Source: Chelativorans salis
Lineage (GTDB): Bacteria > Pseudomonadota > Alphaproteobacteria > Rhizobiales > Rhizobiaceae
Assembly: GCF_025336525.1 (NCBI RefSeq)
Contig: NZ_JAOCZP010000004.1
Location: 62,001-126,000, forward strand
Direction of reading: 5' to 3'
DNA length: 64,000 bases
Shown piece by piece: positions 26,579 through 34,900 of the stretch (its first letter is position 1; the number at the start of each line of letters is the position of its first letter). Under the pieces are notes generated by a model. The model searched no databases and was not told the origin of the DNA. It saw nothing but the letters and a program-made list of their open reading frames with translations. The position numbers were made by a program, and so were the translations under genes.

Positions 26579-26971
26579 ATGCGGGTTGAGGTCACCGGGG
26601 ACAGGATCGAGATCACGCTTGCGCTTGCCATGCCACGCGAGGAGACGTGGCGGCTTCTCACCGAGGCGCGCCACATCCGCGCCTGGTGGGGTGGCCATGC
26701 GAGCCTGGACGCTCGGCTGGGCGGGCCGCTGCGAGAGGTATGGTCCAACGGCAACCGCGAAGTGGTAACCGCGGGCGTGGTGACCCGATTCGATCCCCAG
26801 AGAACACTTGCCATGAGTTGGGCCGATGACGACTGGCCGGGCGAGACACAGGTCACATTCACCGTCGCCGACCGGGACGGGGCGACGGAGATGACGCTCG
26901 TCCACTCCGGCTGGGCCATCCATCCCCCGGAAAGACGCTCAACGCTGATGGAGGCGCACGCCCAGGGTTAG
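26579..26971 (+). CDS. SRPBCC (AHSA1-like) domain protein 2
   Basis: A 130-residue SRPBCC protein with the usual opening ITLALAMPREETWRLLTEARHIRAWWGG and the middle RLGGPLREVWSNGNREVVTAGVV. It ends sooner than its neighbours (LVHSGWAIHPPERRSTLMEAHAQG), lacking part of the last helix, so it may be slightly truncated at the C-terminus. The ATG at 26579 with AGG five bases upstream is preferred over a GTG at 26573 that would overlap the previous stop. Confidence 0.8.
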   Translation: MRVEVTGDRIEITLALAMPREETWRLLTEARHIRAWWGGHASLDARLGGPLREVWSNGNREVVTAGVVTRFDPQRTLAMSWADDDWPGETQVTFTVADRDGATEMTLVHSGWAIHPPERRSTLMEAHAQG

Positions 26972-27044
26972 GTTGGGCATCTGGAACGCTTGGCGCGTTA
27001 CGCTGGAAAGTCGTGAACGACGATGCTCGATAGGAGATATTCCC

Positions 27045-27512
27045 GTGACTATTGATCCCCGCGCAAAGGCGGAAATGCTGATCCGCAAGCCCGTGGCGGA
27101 GGTCTTCGAGGCCTTCGTCGACCCCGAAATCACCTCCAAGTTCTGGTTCACGGGCGGCAGCGGCCGCATGGAGGCTGGCAAGACCGTGACCTGGGAATGG
27201 GCGATGTACAGCTTCTCAATCCCCGTTGAGGTGAAGGCTGTCGAGAAGAACAGGCGTATTCTCGTCGAGTGGCCGGGCGGAAGCGGATCCACCACGGTGG
27301 AATGGACCTTCACAGACCGCCCGGACGGCACGACCTATGTCAGCATCGTCAATCGGGGATTCACCGGCGAAGATAGTCAGCGCGTGACCGAAGCGCTTGA
27401 TTCCACGGAAGGTTTCTCCTTCGTGCTTGCCGGGGCGAAGGCCTATCTAGAGCACGGCATCAGGCTGAACCTGGTGCAGGACAAGTTTCCCGACGGGCTT
27501 CCGGAAGGATGA
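27045..27512 (+). CDS. SRPBCC domain protein 3
   Basis: A 155-residue SRPBCC protein: AEMLIRKPVAEVFEAFVDPEITSKFWFTGGSGRMEAGKTVTWEW is the classic start of the polyketide-cyclase/AHSA1 group, and EWTFTDRPDGTTYVSIVNRGFTGED follows. It starts with GTG at 27045, nine bases after TAGGAG, a good ribosome-binding site. It is separated from protein 2 by 73 bp that hold no gene. It likely shares the operon of the ArsR regulator. Confidence 0.87.
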   Translation: MTIDPRAKAEMLIRKPVAEVFEAFVDPEITSKFWFTGGSGRMEAGKTVTWEWAMYSFSIPVEVKAVEKNRRILVEWPGGSGSTTVEWTFTDRPDGTTYVSIVNRGFTGEDSQRVTEALDSTEGFSFVLAGAKAYLEHGIRLNLVQDKFPDGLPEG

Positions 27513-27547
27513 CCAGGCGATGGCCGGAGCGCGAAGAGGAGGTTGCG

Positions 27548-28093
27548 ATGACCAGCCAGGATGTTGAGGTACATGGCGTCGTCACCGCGCCCGACACGGT
27601 GCGCATCGAGCGCCTGCTGCCAGGCCCTGTCGAGCGCATCTGGGAGTATATCACGCAGTCGGAAAAGCGCCGGCAATGGTTGGCAGCCGGTGAGATGGAG
27701 CTCTTCGTGGGCGGCCGCGTGGAGCATCTCTTCCGCCACCGGGAGCTTTCCTCCGAACCGACGCCGGAGCGCTACCGTCATTTCGAGGAGAGCCCGCCGA
27801 TGCTAGGCGAGGTCACCGAATACGATCCGCCGCGTCTGTTGGCCTATCGCTGGCCGGGCGACAATGGGGAGAGCGAGATCATCTTTGAGCTTTTTTCCGA
27901 GGGCGCCAGAGTACGCCTCGTGCTGACCCACCGCCGCCTGCCCGACACCGAGACGATGGTCAGTGTGGCGAGCGGCTGGGAGGCGCATTTGGGAATCCTC
28001 GTCGACCGCCTGTCCGGTCAAAAACCGCGCGGCTTCTGGTCGGCTCACGCAGGTCTGGAGAAGGCATACGCGGAGAAATTCGCAGCACGGTAG
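27548..28093 (+). CDS. SRPBCC domain protein 4
   Basis: A 181-residue SRPBCC protein: IERLLPGPVERIWEYITQSEKRRQWLAAGEMELFVGGRVEHLF at the N-terminus and SGWEAHLGILVDRLSGQKPRGFWSAH at the C-terminus identify the AHSA1 group. The ATG at 27548 is preferred because AGAGGAGG lies five bases upstream; an ATG at 27509 would overlap protein 3 but lacks such a site. It is the longest of the four paralogues and diverges clearly from the others in sequence, so the array is not a recent duplication. Confidence 0.87.
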   Translation: MTSQDVEVHGVVTAPDTVRIERLLPGPVERIWEYITQSEKRRQWLAAGEMELFVGGRVEHLFRHRELSSEPTPERYRHFEESPPMLGEVTEYDPPRLLAYRWPGDNGESEIIFELFSEGARVRLVLTHRRLPDTETMVSVASGWEAHLGILVDRLSGQKPRGFWSAHAGLEKAYAEKFAAR

Positions 28094-28166
28094 GGCAACG
28101 GGCCGAGGAATGGCTCGACCCGCCGGAGACTGCGTTCAGCGGTAAAGCACAAGAGGGAGCAAGACG

Positions 28167-28553
28167 ATGATCCGATGCAACCTTTCGTCCGTGCTGGTGC
28201 ACGACCAGCAGAAGGCGGAGGACTTCTATGTCGGCAAGCTCGGTTTCGTGAAGAAGCAGGATTTTCCGGCCGGTGGGGCGCGGTGGCTGACGGTGATCGC
28301 GGCGGATGGCTCGGGCGTCGAACTCTTGTTGGAGCCATCAGGCTACGAATTCTCCCGTGCTTACCAGAAGACGCTCTATGACAAGGGCATTCCGTTCACT
28401 TCGCTCGGCTGTGACGATGTGCAGGCTGAATATGAACGCCTGACGAAACTCGGCGTGCAATTTCGGGGAGAGCCGCAGAAGCATGCAGATTTTCCGATCA
28501 CTGCGGTATTCGAGGACGGCTGCGGCAACCTGATCATGCTGCATGAGGCCTAG
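28167..28553 (+). CDS. VOC (glyoxalase/bleomycin-resistance) family protein 1
   Basis: A 128-residue protein with the paired beta-alpha-beta-beta-beta modules of the vicinal oxygen chelate superfamily. The first module is SSVLVHDQQKAEDFYVGKLGFVKKQDF and the second starts near LGCDDVQAEYERLTKLGVQFRGEP and ends ITAVFEDGCGNLIMLHEA. Members range from glyoxalases to dioxygenases and antibiotic-binding proteins; the substrate cannot be told. A GGGAG box precedes the ATG at 28167. It follows the SRPBCC array on the same strand by 73 bp. Confidence 0.85.
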   Translation: MIRCNLSSVLVHDQQKAEDFYVGKLGFVKKQDFPAGGARWLTVIAADGSGVELLLEPSGYEFSRAYQKTLYDKGIPFTSLGCDDVQAEYERLTKLGVQFRGEPQKHADFPITAVFEDGCGNLIMLHEA

Positions 28554-28610
28554 GTGGGCAAAATATTGCGGCCTCGCGCAGTCTTCCCCGATGGCAAGAA
28601 GGATGAAACG

Positions 28611-28976
28611 ATGAGACCGAAATTCGAAGGTGGACGCAACATTGCCATGAAGGTGCCGCCGCACCAGTACGAGGAAACGGTGCGGTTCTATCGGGATGTT
28701 CTGGGGTTCGAGCAGATCGAGGAGCTTTTGCCGTCGGTCGGCTTCCGATTCGGTGCCAATCAGTTGTGGATCGACCGCGTTCCGGGCCTGAGCCAGGCCG
28801 AATTGTGGCTGGAGGTGGTGACGGACGACACGCGGGCTGCGGCGGAGCACTTTGCGCAGGCGGGAACCGCGCGATGCGACGAGATCGAGGCGTTGGGGGA
28901 GAACTTCGACGGCTTCTGGATATCCAGTCCGGCCTCAATCATCCACCTCGTCGACGGCAAGGCCGGCTCCTGGTGA
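28611..28976 (+). CDS. VOC family protein 2
   Basis: A 121-residue single-chain VOC protein. MKVPPHQYEETVRFYRDVLGFEQIEE forms the first module and LWLEVVTDDTRAAAEHFAQAGTARCDEIEALGENFDGFWISSPASIIHLVDG the second. The ATG at 28611, after AAGGATG, is chosen over a start 19 codons upstream whose translation has no family resemblance. It is distantly related to VOC protein 1, 57 bp upstream. It converges on the acetyltransferase gene with no gap. Confidence 0.8.
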   Translation: MRPKFEGGRNIAMKVPPHQYEETVRFYRDVLGFEQIEELLPSVGFRFGANQLWIDRVPGLSQAELWLEVVTDDTRAAAEHFAQAGTARCDEIEALGENFDGFWISSPASIIHLVDGKAGSW

Positions 28977-29504
28977 TCAGCCGCGCTGGAGGAGGAGGTT
29001 GGGCGTGTCCCGGTAGCTGGTACGGGCGAGGATACGAAAACCGAGTTTCTCGGCAAGCTTGAGCGACCGTTCGTTGGCGGGATTGATGATGCAGGTGAAT
29101 GGCTTGGCAGGAAATCGTTCGTCGCACCAGTCGATGACCGCTCCCATTGCTTCCCGTGCAAGACCGCGGCCGTGCCATTCGGGCGACAGGACCCAACCTG
29201 CCTCCAGCGTACCACGAATCTCTGGCTGGATGTTGCGGCAACGCTCCTGCATACCGACTTCCCCGATGAGCCGGCCGGTGCCCTTGTCCTCGATGACCCA
29301 GAAACCGAAGCCGAAGATCGCCCACATGCCGCGGTGGCGCAGGATCGCGTCCCACGCCTGTTCACGGCTGAGCGCGCCGCCGCCGCTGTTGACATAGCGG
29401 ACGACCTCGGGGTCGCACCACATGGCGTGGTAGGCGTCCAGATCCTCAGGTCGATGCTCCCGCAAGAGGAGGCGCTCGGTTTCAAGCACCGGCGGGCCGC
29501 TCAA
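28977..29504 (-). CDS. GNAT-family N-acetyltransferase
   Basis: A 175-residue acetyltransferase of the RimJ/RimL type. The N-terminus LETERLLLREHRPEDLDAYHAMWCDPEVVRYV is typical, the acetyl-CoA site is GWVLSPEWHGRGLAREAMGAVIDWC, and the C-terminus IINPANERSLKLAEKLGFR is a standard GNAT ending. The likely start is TTG at 29504, which overlaps the coaBC stop as TTGA and has GGAG eight bases upstream, so it would be co-translated with coaBC. A GTG five codons later is possible. The substrate is unknown. Confidence 0.85.
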   Translation of the reverse strand: MSGPPVLETERLLLREHRPEDLDAYHAMWCDPEVVRYVNSGGGALSREQAWDAILRHRGMWAIFGFGFWVIEDKGTGRLIGEVGMQERCRNIQPEIRGTLEAGWVLSPEWHGRGLAREAMGAVIDWCDERFPAKPFTCIINPANERSLKLAEKLGFRILARTSYRDTPNLLLQRG

Positions 29505-30736
29505 TCCTTCCGCTCCCCACCGAGCATATTGGCGACCACTACCGCCAGCCGCTCCGCCACGTCTTCCTTGGTCATTTCCGGCCACTCCTCAACGTCCTCT
29601 CCACTGACGAGATGGACACGGTTGCGTTCGCCGCCCATGACACCGGAAGAGCCAATGCCGCTGTCGTGCGAGACGTCGTTGGCGACGATGATGTCGGCAC
29701 CCTTCTTCGCCAGTTTGGCGCGCGCGTTCTCCACCACGTTCTCGGTCTCCGCCGCAAAGCCGATGACGAGGCGGGGGCGCTTTTCATGGTGACCGACGGC
29801 GGCCAGGATGTCGGGGTTTTCGGTGAGCGCCAGCGCTGGCGCATCCTTGCCCTTCTGCTTCTTAATCTTTTTCGCCGTCTCCGCCTGCGGGCGCCAGTCT
29901 GCCACGGCTGCGACGAAGATGCCGGCGTCGGCGGGCAGAAGCGCCTCCACCGCTTCGTGCATCTGCCGGGCACTTTCCACGTGAACGGTCTTCACTCCCT
30001 GCGGGTCGGCGATCGAGACGGGACCGGAGACCAGATGCACGGCCGCGCCGAGCTTGGCCAGGGCGGCGGCGATAGCATGCCCTTGCCGGCCGGAAGAGCG
30101 GTTGGCGATGTAGCGTACCGGGTCGATAGCCTCGTGCGTTGACCCCGAGGTGACGACGATCTTGCGCCCGGCGAGCGGCCTGGGCCCATCTGCCAGCATG
30201 CCCTCGATCGCAGCGACGATCTCCAGCGGCTCCGCCATTCGCCCCTCACCGGCCTCGCCGCCTTCGGCCATCTCCCCGCTGTTCGGCCCAATAAGCCGGA
30301 TGCCGTCACGGGAAAGCGTTTCGCGGTTGCGTAGCGTCGCCGGATGAGCCCACATCTTCGGGTTCATCGCCGGCGCCATCAGCACCGGCTTGTCGGTGGC
30401 AAGAAGCACTGTAGAAGCAAGGTCGTTGGCAAGGCCCGTGGCGAGCTTCGCCATCAGGTCGGCCGTGGCCGGCGCCACCACCACCAGATCGGCCTCACGC
30501 GATAGACGGATGTGCCCGACATCGTGCTCGTCCTGGCGATCGAAGAGGTCGGTGAACACGTGGTCGGCCGACAGCGCACCGGCGGAGAGCGGCGTAATGA
30601 ACTCCCGCGACGCCTGCGTCATCACGCAGCGCACAGCGGCCCCGCGCTCGCGCAGGCGACGGATGAGATCGAGGCATTTATAGGCAGCGATGCCGCCGCC
30701 GATGATCAGGAGAACACGTTTACCTAAAAGTGACAT
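29501..30736 (-). CDS. coaBC: Bifunctional phosphopantothenoylcysteine decarboxylase/phosphopantothenate-cysteine ligase
   Basis: A 411-residue fusion enzyme of coenzyme A synthesis that joins cysteine to 4'-phosphopantothenate and then decarboxylates the product. The N-terminal flavoprotein CoaC domain covers about residues 1-185 (VLLIIGGGIAAYKCLDLIRR, ADLVVVAPATADLMAKLA, and PAMNPKMWAHPAT with the catalytic PxMNxxMW). The CoaB domain follows (VVTSGSTHEAIDPVRYIANRSSGRQGHAIA). The Lys-rich KKIKKQKGKD is the usual CoaB surface loop. A GAGG box lies four bases before the ATG at 30736. Coenzyme A synthesis also supplies the phosphopantetheine for acyl carrier proteins. Confidence 0.96.
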   Translation of the reverse strand: MSLLGKRVLLIIGGGIAAYKCLDLIRRLRERGAAVRCVMTQASREFITPLSAGALSADHVFTDLFDRQDEHDVGHIRLSREADLVVVAPATADLMAKLATGLANDLASTVLLATDKPVLMAPAMNPKMWAHPATLRNRETLSRDGIRLIGPNSGEMAEGGEAGEGRMAEPLEIVAAIEGMLADGPRPLAGRKIVVTSGSTHEAIDPVRYIANRSSGRQGHAIAAALAKLGAAVHLVSGPVSIADPQGVKTVHVESARQMHEAVEALLPADAGIFVAAVADWRPQAETAKKIKKQKGKDAPALALTENPDILAAVGHHEKRPRLVIGFAAETENVVENARAKLAKKGADIIVANDVSHDSGIGSSGVMGGERNRVHLVSGEDVEEWPEMTKEDVAERLAVVVANMLGGERKD

Positions 30737-30938
30737 CAATCCTCCCCGCGTCCGCGAAGACGAAGCGGTTTGTTGTCGTAGAGGGGCGTCGGTGTCGCCA
30801 CGGCGTTCTCCTTCCGCCCGGACTATAAGCTTGCCGCGAAACACCCGCAACGCACCCCGGTCCAGGCGGCACGAAATGCCCACCACGCCTCGGGTACGTT
30901 CTGTTGCCGATTTTTGCCGGGGTCGGACAGAAGCAGGA

Positions 30939-31028
30939 TGGCGGAGAGAGAGGGATTCGAACCCTCGATACGGTTTCCCGTATACACGCGTTCCAGGCGT
31001 GCGCCTTCAACCACTCGGCCACCTCTCC
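30939..31028 (-). tRNA. tRNA-Ser (GGA)
   Basis: The reverse complement folds as a class II tRNA of about 90 bases with a long variable arm (the CGTGTATACGGGAAACCGT region). Acceptor GGAGAGG pairs with TCTCTCC, discriminator G, and CCA is encoded at 30941-30939. The D-arm has GGCCGAGTGGTTGAAGGC, the anticodon loop is CTGGAAC giving anticodon GGA, and the T-arm has GGGTTCGAATCCC. It reads TCC and TCT serine codons. It lies upstream of coaBC on the same strand. No integrase or direct repeat is seen beside it. Confidence 0.96.
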
Positions 31029-31232
31029 GCGAACGGCATCTGTCGCGTGACGACGCGCCGCTCGGGCATTGCATGAATGCTCGGGGCTCATCTAGTCGAA
31101 TTGATTGCGAATGCCAAGATGTGCGGCGGGCTTTTCTCCGGCCTTCGCGGCGCCTCGAATAGGCCCGGCGATTGCCAAGCGCGCTCCATGCCCCTATCTC
31201 ACGGATAATCAGTGCCGTCGCCGGGTCTCGCC

Positions 31233-31553
31233 ATGCGTTTCGTGCTCCGCCTGCTTTCGATGTTCGCCCTTGCGGTCGCCGTCATCATGGCCGTGGTCGA
31301 TGCTACCCGCTCGATCGCCGCTGGCGCGTGGAAGCCGACGCCGCTTGGCCAGAGCTGGCAATCCACCTCACCCGATACCTATGCTCTCGTTCAGGACGCG
31401 GTGGAGCGCACGGTGCCGATGCTGTGGGAGCCGGTAGTGGTTTCCATTCTGGCATTGCCGGGATGGCTGATTTTCGCTCTGCTGGCGTTTCTCTTCTACG
31501 CGATCGGCCATCGCCGGCAGAGGCGGAGTGGGTTTCCCTCCGCTGCGCGGTGA
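31233..31553 (+). CDS. Small hypothetical membrane protein
   Basis: A 106-residue protein with two hydrophobic segments: one at the N-terminus (FVLRLLSMFALAVAVIMAVVD) and one near the C-terminus (VVVSILALPGWLIFALLAFLFYAIG). Between them lies a soluble part with WKPTPLGQSWQSTSPDTYALVQDAVERTV. It ends in an Arg-rich tail, so an N-in, C-in topology is likely. Similar short proteins occur widely in rhizobia without known function. The ATG at 31233 was chosen; a GTG seven codons upstream is possible. It precedes msrA by 18 bp. Confidence 0.65.
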   Translation: MRFVLRLLSMFALAVAVIMAVVDATRSIAAGAWKPTPLGQSWQSTSPDTYALVQDAVERTVPMLWEPVVVSILALPGWLIFALLAFLFYAIGHRRQRRSGFPSAAR

Positions 31554-31571
31554 GGTCGAGGAGGCTTTCTC

Positions 31572-32231
31572 ATGATTTTCCACATCTCGGAAACGAAGCT
31601 GAAGATGCCGGCGCCGGAGCAGGCACTACCGGGACGGCCCGAGCCAATCCCCACTGCCAACAGACATTTCGTCAATGGCAAGCCGCTCAAAGGCCCATAT
31701 CCGGAAGGCACGGAGAAGGTATTGTTCGGCATGGGCTGCTTCTGGGGTGCGGAGAGGCTTTTCTGGCAGGTGGAGGGCGTGTGGGTGACGGCGGCCGGCT
31801 ATGCCGGCGGCCTCACGTCGAACCCGACCTATCGCGAGACGACGACGGGGCTGACCGGGCATGCCGAGGTGGTTCTTGTCGTCTACGATCCGGAAATCAT
31901 CTCCTTCGCCGCCCTTTTAAAGCTGTTCTGGGAGGGTCACGATCCGACCCAGGGCATGCGCCAGGGCAACGATGTGGGCACCACCTATCGCTCGGCGATC
32001 TATACCAGCACGGAGGCGCAGATGGCGCAGGCGCGTGCCTCGCGCGATGCCTATGCCGCGGCGCTGGAGGCCTCCGACGCCGGCGCCATCACCACCGAGA
32101 TCGCCGCCGCGCCCGAATTCTACTTCGCCGAGGCCGAGCATCAGCAATATCTGGCGAAAAATCCCGGTGGTTATTGCGGCCTCCAAGGCACGGGCGTCAC
32201 CTGTCCGGTGGGGGGCGGCGAGGCCGCCTGA
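31572..32231 (+). CDS. msrA: Peptide methionine-S-sulfoxide reductase MsrA
   Basis: A 219-residue enzyme that reduces the S-epimer of methionine sulfoxide in proteins. The active-site motif is [15 protein letters not shown] with the catalytic Cys, and [24 protein letters not shown] follows. The C-terminal [14 protein letters not shown] holds the resolving Cys residues used with thioredoxin. The protein has an N-terminal extension of about 45 residues before the core, common in alphaproteobacterial MsrA. It lies 18 bp after the small membrane protein and may be co-transcribed with it. Confidence 0.95.
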   Translation: MIFHISETKLKMPAPEQALPGRPEPIPTANRHFVNGKPLKGPYPEGTEKVLFGMGCFWGAERLFWQVEGVWVTAAGYAGGLTSNPTYRETTTGLTGHAEVVLVVYDPEIISFAALLKLFWEGHDPTQGMRQGNDVGTTYRSAIYTSTEAQMAQARASRDAYAAALEASDAGAITTEIAAAPEFYFAEAEHQQYLAKNPGGYCGLQGTGVTCPVGGGEAA

Positions 32232-32350
32232 GAATGGCATTTGCCGGCGCTTGCCTGGCACCGCAGCCGATTTTCTAACTGCCAATTTTCCACGTGAAAT
32301 TTCGCGTTACCCGTGCAAGAGTGCGCGCGAGCAGGAGAAAATTCTGCCGT

Positions 32351-32367
32351 GGGCGGCGCATCCGCCC
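32351..32367 (+). other. Leader hairpin upstream of the BMP binding-protein gene
   Basis: GGGCGG-CGCAT-CCGCCC forms a perfect 6-bp stem about 33 bp before the ATG at 32400. It has no T-tract and lies in the probable 5' leader; a role in translation is possible. The rest of 32232-32399 shows no gene. Confidence 0.35.
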
Positions 32368-32399
32368 AATGTTAGAGAAACCGACAGGGTGTGGATCAC

Positions 32400-33398
32400 A
32401 TGAAGCGTATCGTTCTCGGCCTTTTGGCCGCAACCGCCATGACCGCGACGGCTGTGGCCCAGGAGGAAGTCTCTCCGGCCCTCCTCTTCGATCTGGGCGG
32501 CAAGTTCGACAAATCGTTCAACGAAATGGCCTATATGGGCGCGGAGCAGTTCAAGGAGGAGACCGGCATCGACTATGCCGAGTTCGAGATCTCCAACGAA
32601 GCCCAGCGCGAGCAGGCGTTGCGCCGCTTTGCCGAGCGCGGCCACAATCCCATTGTCATGGCCGGTTTCAGCTGGGTCGAATCCCTGAACAGGGTGGCGC
32701 CCGAATATCCGGATGTGAGCTTCACCATTATCGATGACGCCGTGGATCAGCCCAATGTCCGCTCCCTCACCTTCAAGGAACAGGAAGGCTCCTACCTTGT
32801 CGGCATGCTCGCGGCCATGGCCTCCGAGACCGGCACCGTGGGCTTCGTGGGCGGCATGCAGATACCGCTTATTGGCAAGTTCGAGTGCGGCTACGTGGGC
32901 GGCGTGAAGGCGGCCGATCCGGACGCTGAGGTCATCCGCAACTACACCGGCGACACGCCGGCGGCCTGGAACGACCCGACCAAGGGCGGCGAGATCGCCC
33001 GCACGCAAATCGACCAGGGTGCGGATGTGATCTACCACGCGGCCGGCGGCACCGGCGTCGGCGTGCTGCAGGCGGCGGCGGACGCCAGCAAGCTCGGCAT
33101 CGGCGTCGATGCTAACCAGAACTACCTGCATCCCGGCCATGTGCTCACTTCTATGCTGAAGCGGGTCGACGTGGCCGTCTACTCCTCGTTCATGGATGCC
33201 AAGAATGGCGATTTCACCTACGGCGTCCAGAACCTCGGCCTGGCCGAGGATGGGGTGGGATATGCGCTCGATGAACATAACGCCGAGCTGATCTCGGAAG
33301 AGATGCAGGCCGCGGTTGAAAAGGCCAAAGCCGACATCATCTCGGGCGAGATCGAGGTCCACAACTTCCTGGAAGACAATAGCTGCCCCTACTGGTAA
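32400..33398 (+). CDS. BMP-family ABC transporter substrate-binding protein
   Basis: A 332-residue periplasmic binding protein of the basic membrane protein (BMP/PnrA) family, which mostly binds nucleosides. The signal peptide is MKRIVLGLLAATAMTATAVA, without a lipobox Cys, so the protein is likely free in the periplasm. Family motifs are ALLFDLGGKFDKSFNEMAYMGAEQF, VMAGFSWVESLNRVAPEYP, YLVGMLAAMASETGTVGFVGGMQIP and DVIYHAAGGTGVGVLQAA. No permease or ATPase gene adjoins it; it stands alone between msrA and a peptidase, with its own terminator. Confidence 0.92.
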   Translation: MKRIVLGLLAATAMTATAVAQEEVSPALLFDLGGKFDKSFNEMAYMGAEQFKEETGIDYAEFEISNEAQREQALRRFAERGHNPIVMAGFSWVESLNRVAPEYPDVSFTIIDDAVDQPNVRSLTFKEQEGSYLVGMLAAMASETGTVGFVGGMQIPLIGKFECGYVGGVKAADPDAEVIRNYTGDTPAAWNDPTKGGEIARTQIDQGADVIYHAAGGTGVGVLQAAADASKLGIGVDANQNYLHPGHVLTSMLKRVDVAVYSSFMDAKNGDFTYGVQNLGLAEDGVGYALDEHNAELISEEMQAAVEKAKADIISGEIEVHNFLEDNSCPYW

Positions 33399-33421
33399 GG
33401 CAGGTTTTCCGATAGCGGAAA

Positions 33422-33443
33422 GGGGCCGTCCGCGGCCCTTTTT
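33422..33443 (+). terminator. Rho-independent terminator of the BMP gene
   Basis: GGGCCG at 33423-33428 pairs with CGGCCC at 33433-33438, followed by five T residues. It ends transcription of the single-gene BMP unit. Confidence 0.85.
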
Positions 33444-33512
33444 CATGTCCGAAAGCTCCTCCTGATCCGGAGGAGCTGGAAACAGGATAAGACAACGAGG
33501 AGCCCTCTATCC

Positions 33513-34898
33513 ATGCCCGACGTCGCGCCCGTGCTCGACCGCCTCGATGCCTCAATCGATGAAAGTCTGGAGCGGCTGTTCGCCCTGTTGGCGATCCAGT
33601 CCATTTCTACAGACCCCGCGTTCGCGCCCGAATGCCGCAAGGCGGCCGAATGGCTGGTGGAGGATCTGCGCTCGATCGGCTTTGCAGCGAGTGTGTGCGA
33701 GACGGCAGGCCACCCGATGGTGGTTGCCCATCATGAGGGTGAGGGTCCGCACGTGCTGTTCTACGGCCACTACGACGTGCAGCCGGTGGACCCGCTAGCG
33801 CTGTGGGAAAGCGAGCCCTTCGCCCCGGCGCTGAAAGAGGTGGAGCCGGGCCGTAAGGTTATCTCCGGGCGCGGGTCTTCGGACGACAAGGGCCAGCTCA
33901 TGACGTTCGTCGAGGCGTGCCGCGCCTATAAGGCCGTGCACGGCAAACTGCCCTGCAGGATATCGATCCTGTTCGAGGGTGAGGAGGAATCGGGCTCGAC
34001 GTCGCTGAAACCCTTCCTGAAAGCCAATGCCGAGGAACTGAAGGCAGATTTCGCGCTGGTCTGCGACACCGCCATGTGGGACCGCGAGACGCCGGCCATC
34101 TGCGTCGGCCTGCGCGGGCTCGTCGGCGAGGAAGTGACGGTGAAGGCGGCGAACCGGGATCTGCATTCGGGCTTCTTCGGCGGCATCGCGGCCAACCCCA
34201 TCCGCATCCTGGCGAAGGCGCTGGCCGACCTGCATGATGAGAACGGCCGCGTCACCATCCCCGGTTTCTACGAAGGCGTGGAGGAGACGCCGGCCGATGT
34301 GCTGAAAAGCTGGGAGGAACTGGGCCGTACGGCCGAGAGCCTGCTTGGCCCTATCGGCCTTTTCGAACCTGCCGGCGAGAAGGGCCGCTCGGCGCTGGAA
34401 CTTACCTGGGCGCGTCCGACTGCGGAATGCAACGGCATCATCGGCGGCTATACGGGTGAGGGATTCAAGACCGTCATCCCGGCCCAAGCTTCTGCCAAAA
34501 TCTCCTTCCGTCTCGTACACAGGCAGGATCCGGACAAGATCCGCGACGCCTTCCGCGCTTTCGTGCGCGAGCGCATTCCTGCCGACTGCTCGGTCGAGTT
34601 CGCGCCTCACGGCGGCGGGCCGGCCCTCCAGCTTTCATACGATTCGCCGCTGGTGAAGACGGCCGAGGGTGCGCTTACCGAGGAATGGGGCAAGCCTGCC
34701 GTCTCTATCGCCATGGGCGGCTCCATCCCTATCGTTGGCGATTTCCAACGGCTTCTGGGCATGGACTCGCTGCTCGTGGGCTTCGGTCTGCCAGACGACC
34801 GCATCCATTCCCCCAACGAGAAGTACGAACTCTCCTCCTTCCATAAAGGGCAGCGGTCCTGGGCGCGGATTCTCACCGCGCTAGCGAACGGAAAGTAG
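33513..34898 (+). CDS. M20-family dipeptidase
   Basis: A 461-residue metallopeptidase of the ArgE/DapE/ACY1/CPG2 (M20) family. The two-zinc site is visible in FYGHYDVQPVDPLALWES (His and the catalytic Asp), GRGSSDDKGQLMTFV (bridging Asp) and ILFEGEEESGSTSLKPFL (catalytic Glu pair). The lid domain starts near AICVGLRGLVGEEVTVKAANRDLHSG. It lacks a signal peptide and so cleaves dipeptides or related amides in the cytosol. The start at 33513 is an ATG. It sits 2 bp before the RNase D-like gene, so they are probably co-transcribed. Confidence 0.92.
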   Translation: MPDVAPVLDRLDASIDESLERLFALLAIQSISTDPAFAPECRKAAEWLVEDLRSIGFAASVCETAGHPMVVAHHEGEGPHVLFYGHYDVQPVDPLALWESEPFAPALKEVEPGRKVISGRGSSDDKGQLMTFVEACRAYKAVHGKLPCRISILFEGEEESGSTSLKPFLKANAEELKADFALVCDTAMWDRETPAICVGLRGLVGEEVTVKAANRDLHSGFFGGIAANPIRILAKALADLHDENGRVTIPGFYEGVEETPADVLKSWEELGRTAESLLGPIGLFEPAGEKGRSALELTWARPTAECNGIIGGYTGEGFKTVIPAQASAKISFRLVHRQDPDKIRDAFRAFVRERIPADCSVEFAPHGGGPALQLSYDSPLVKTAEGALTEEWGKPAVSIAMGGSIPIVGDFQRLLGMDSLLVGFGLPDDRIHSPNEKYELSSFHKGQRSWARILTALANGK

Positions 34899-34900
34899 CA

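Noticed and set aside
30939..31028. tRNA-Ser gene as an attachment site for an integrated element
   Set aside because: No integrase, no second copy of the tRNA 3' end and no change in gene content are seen on either side.
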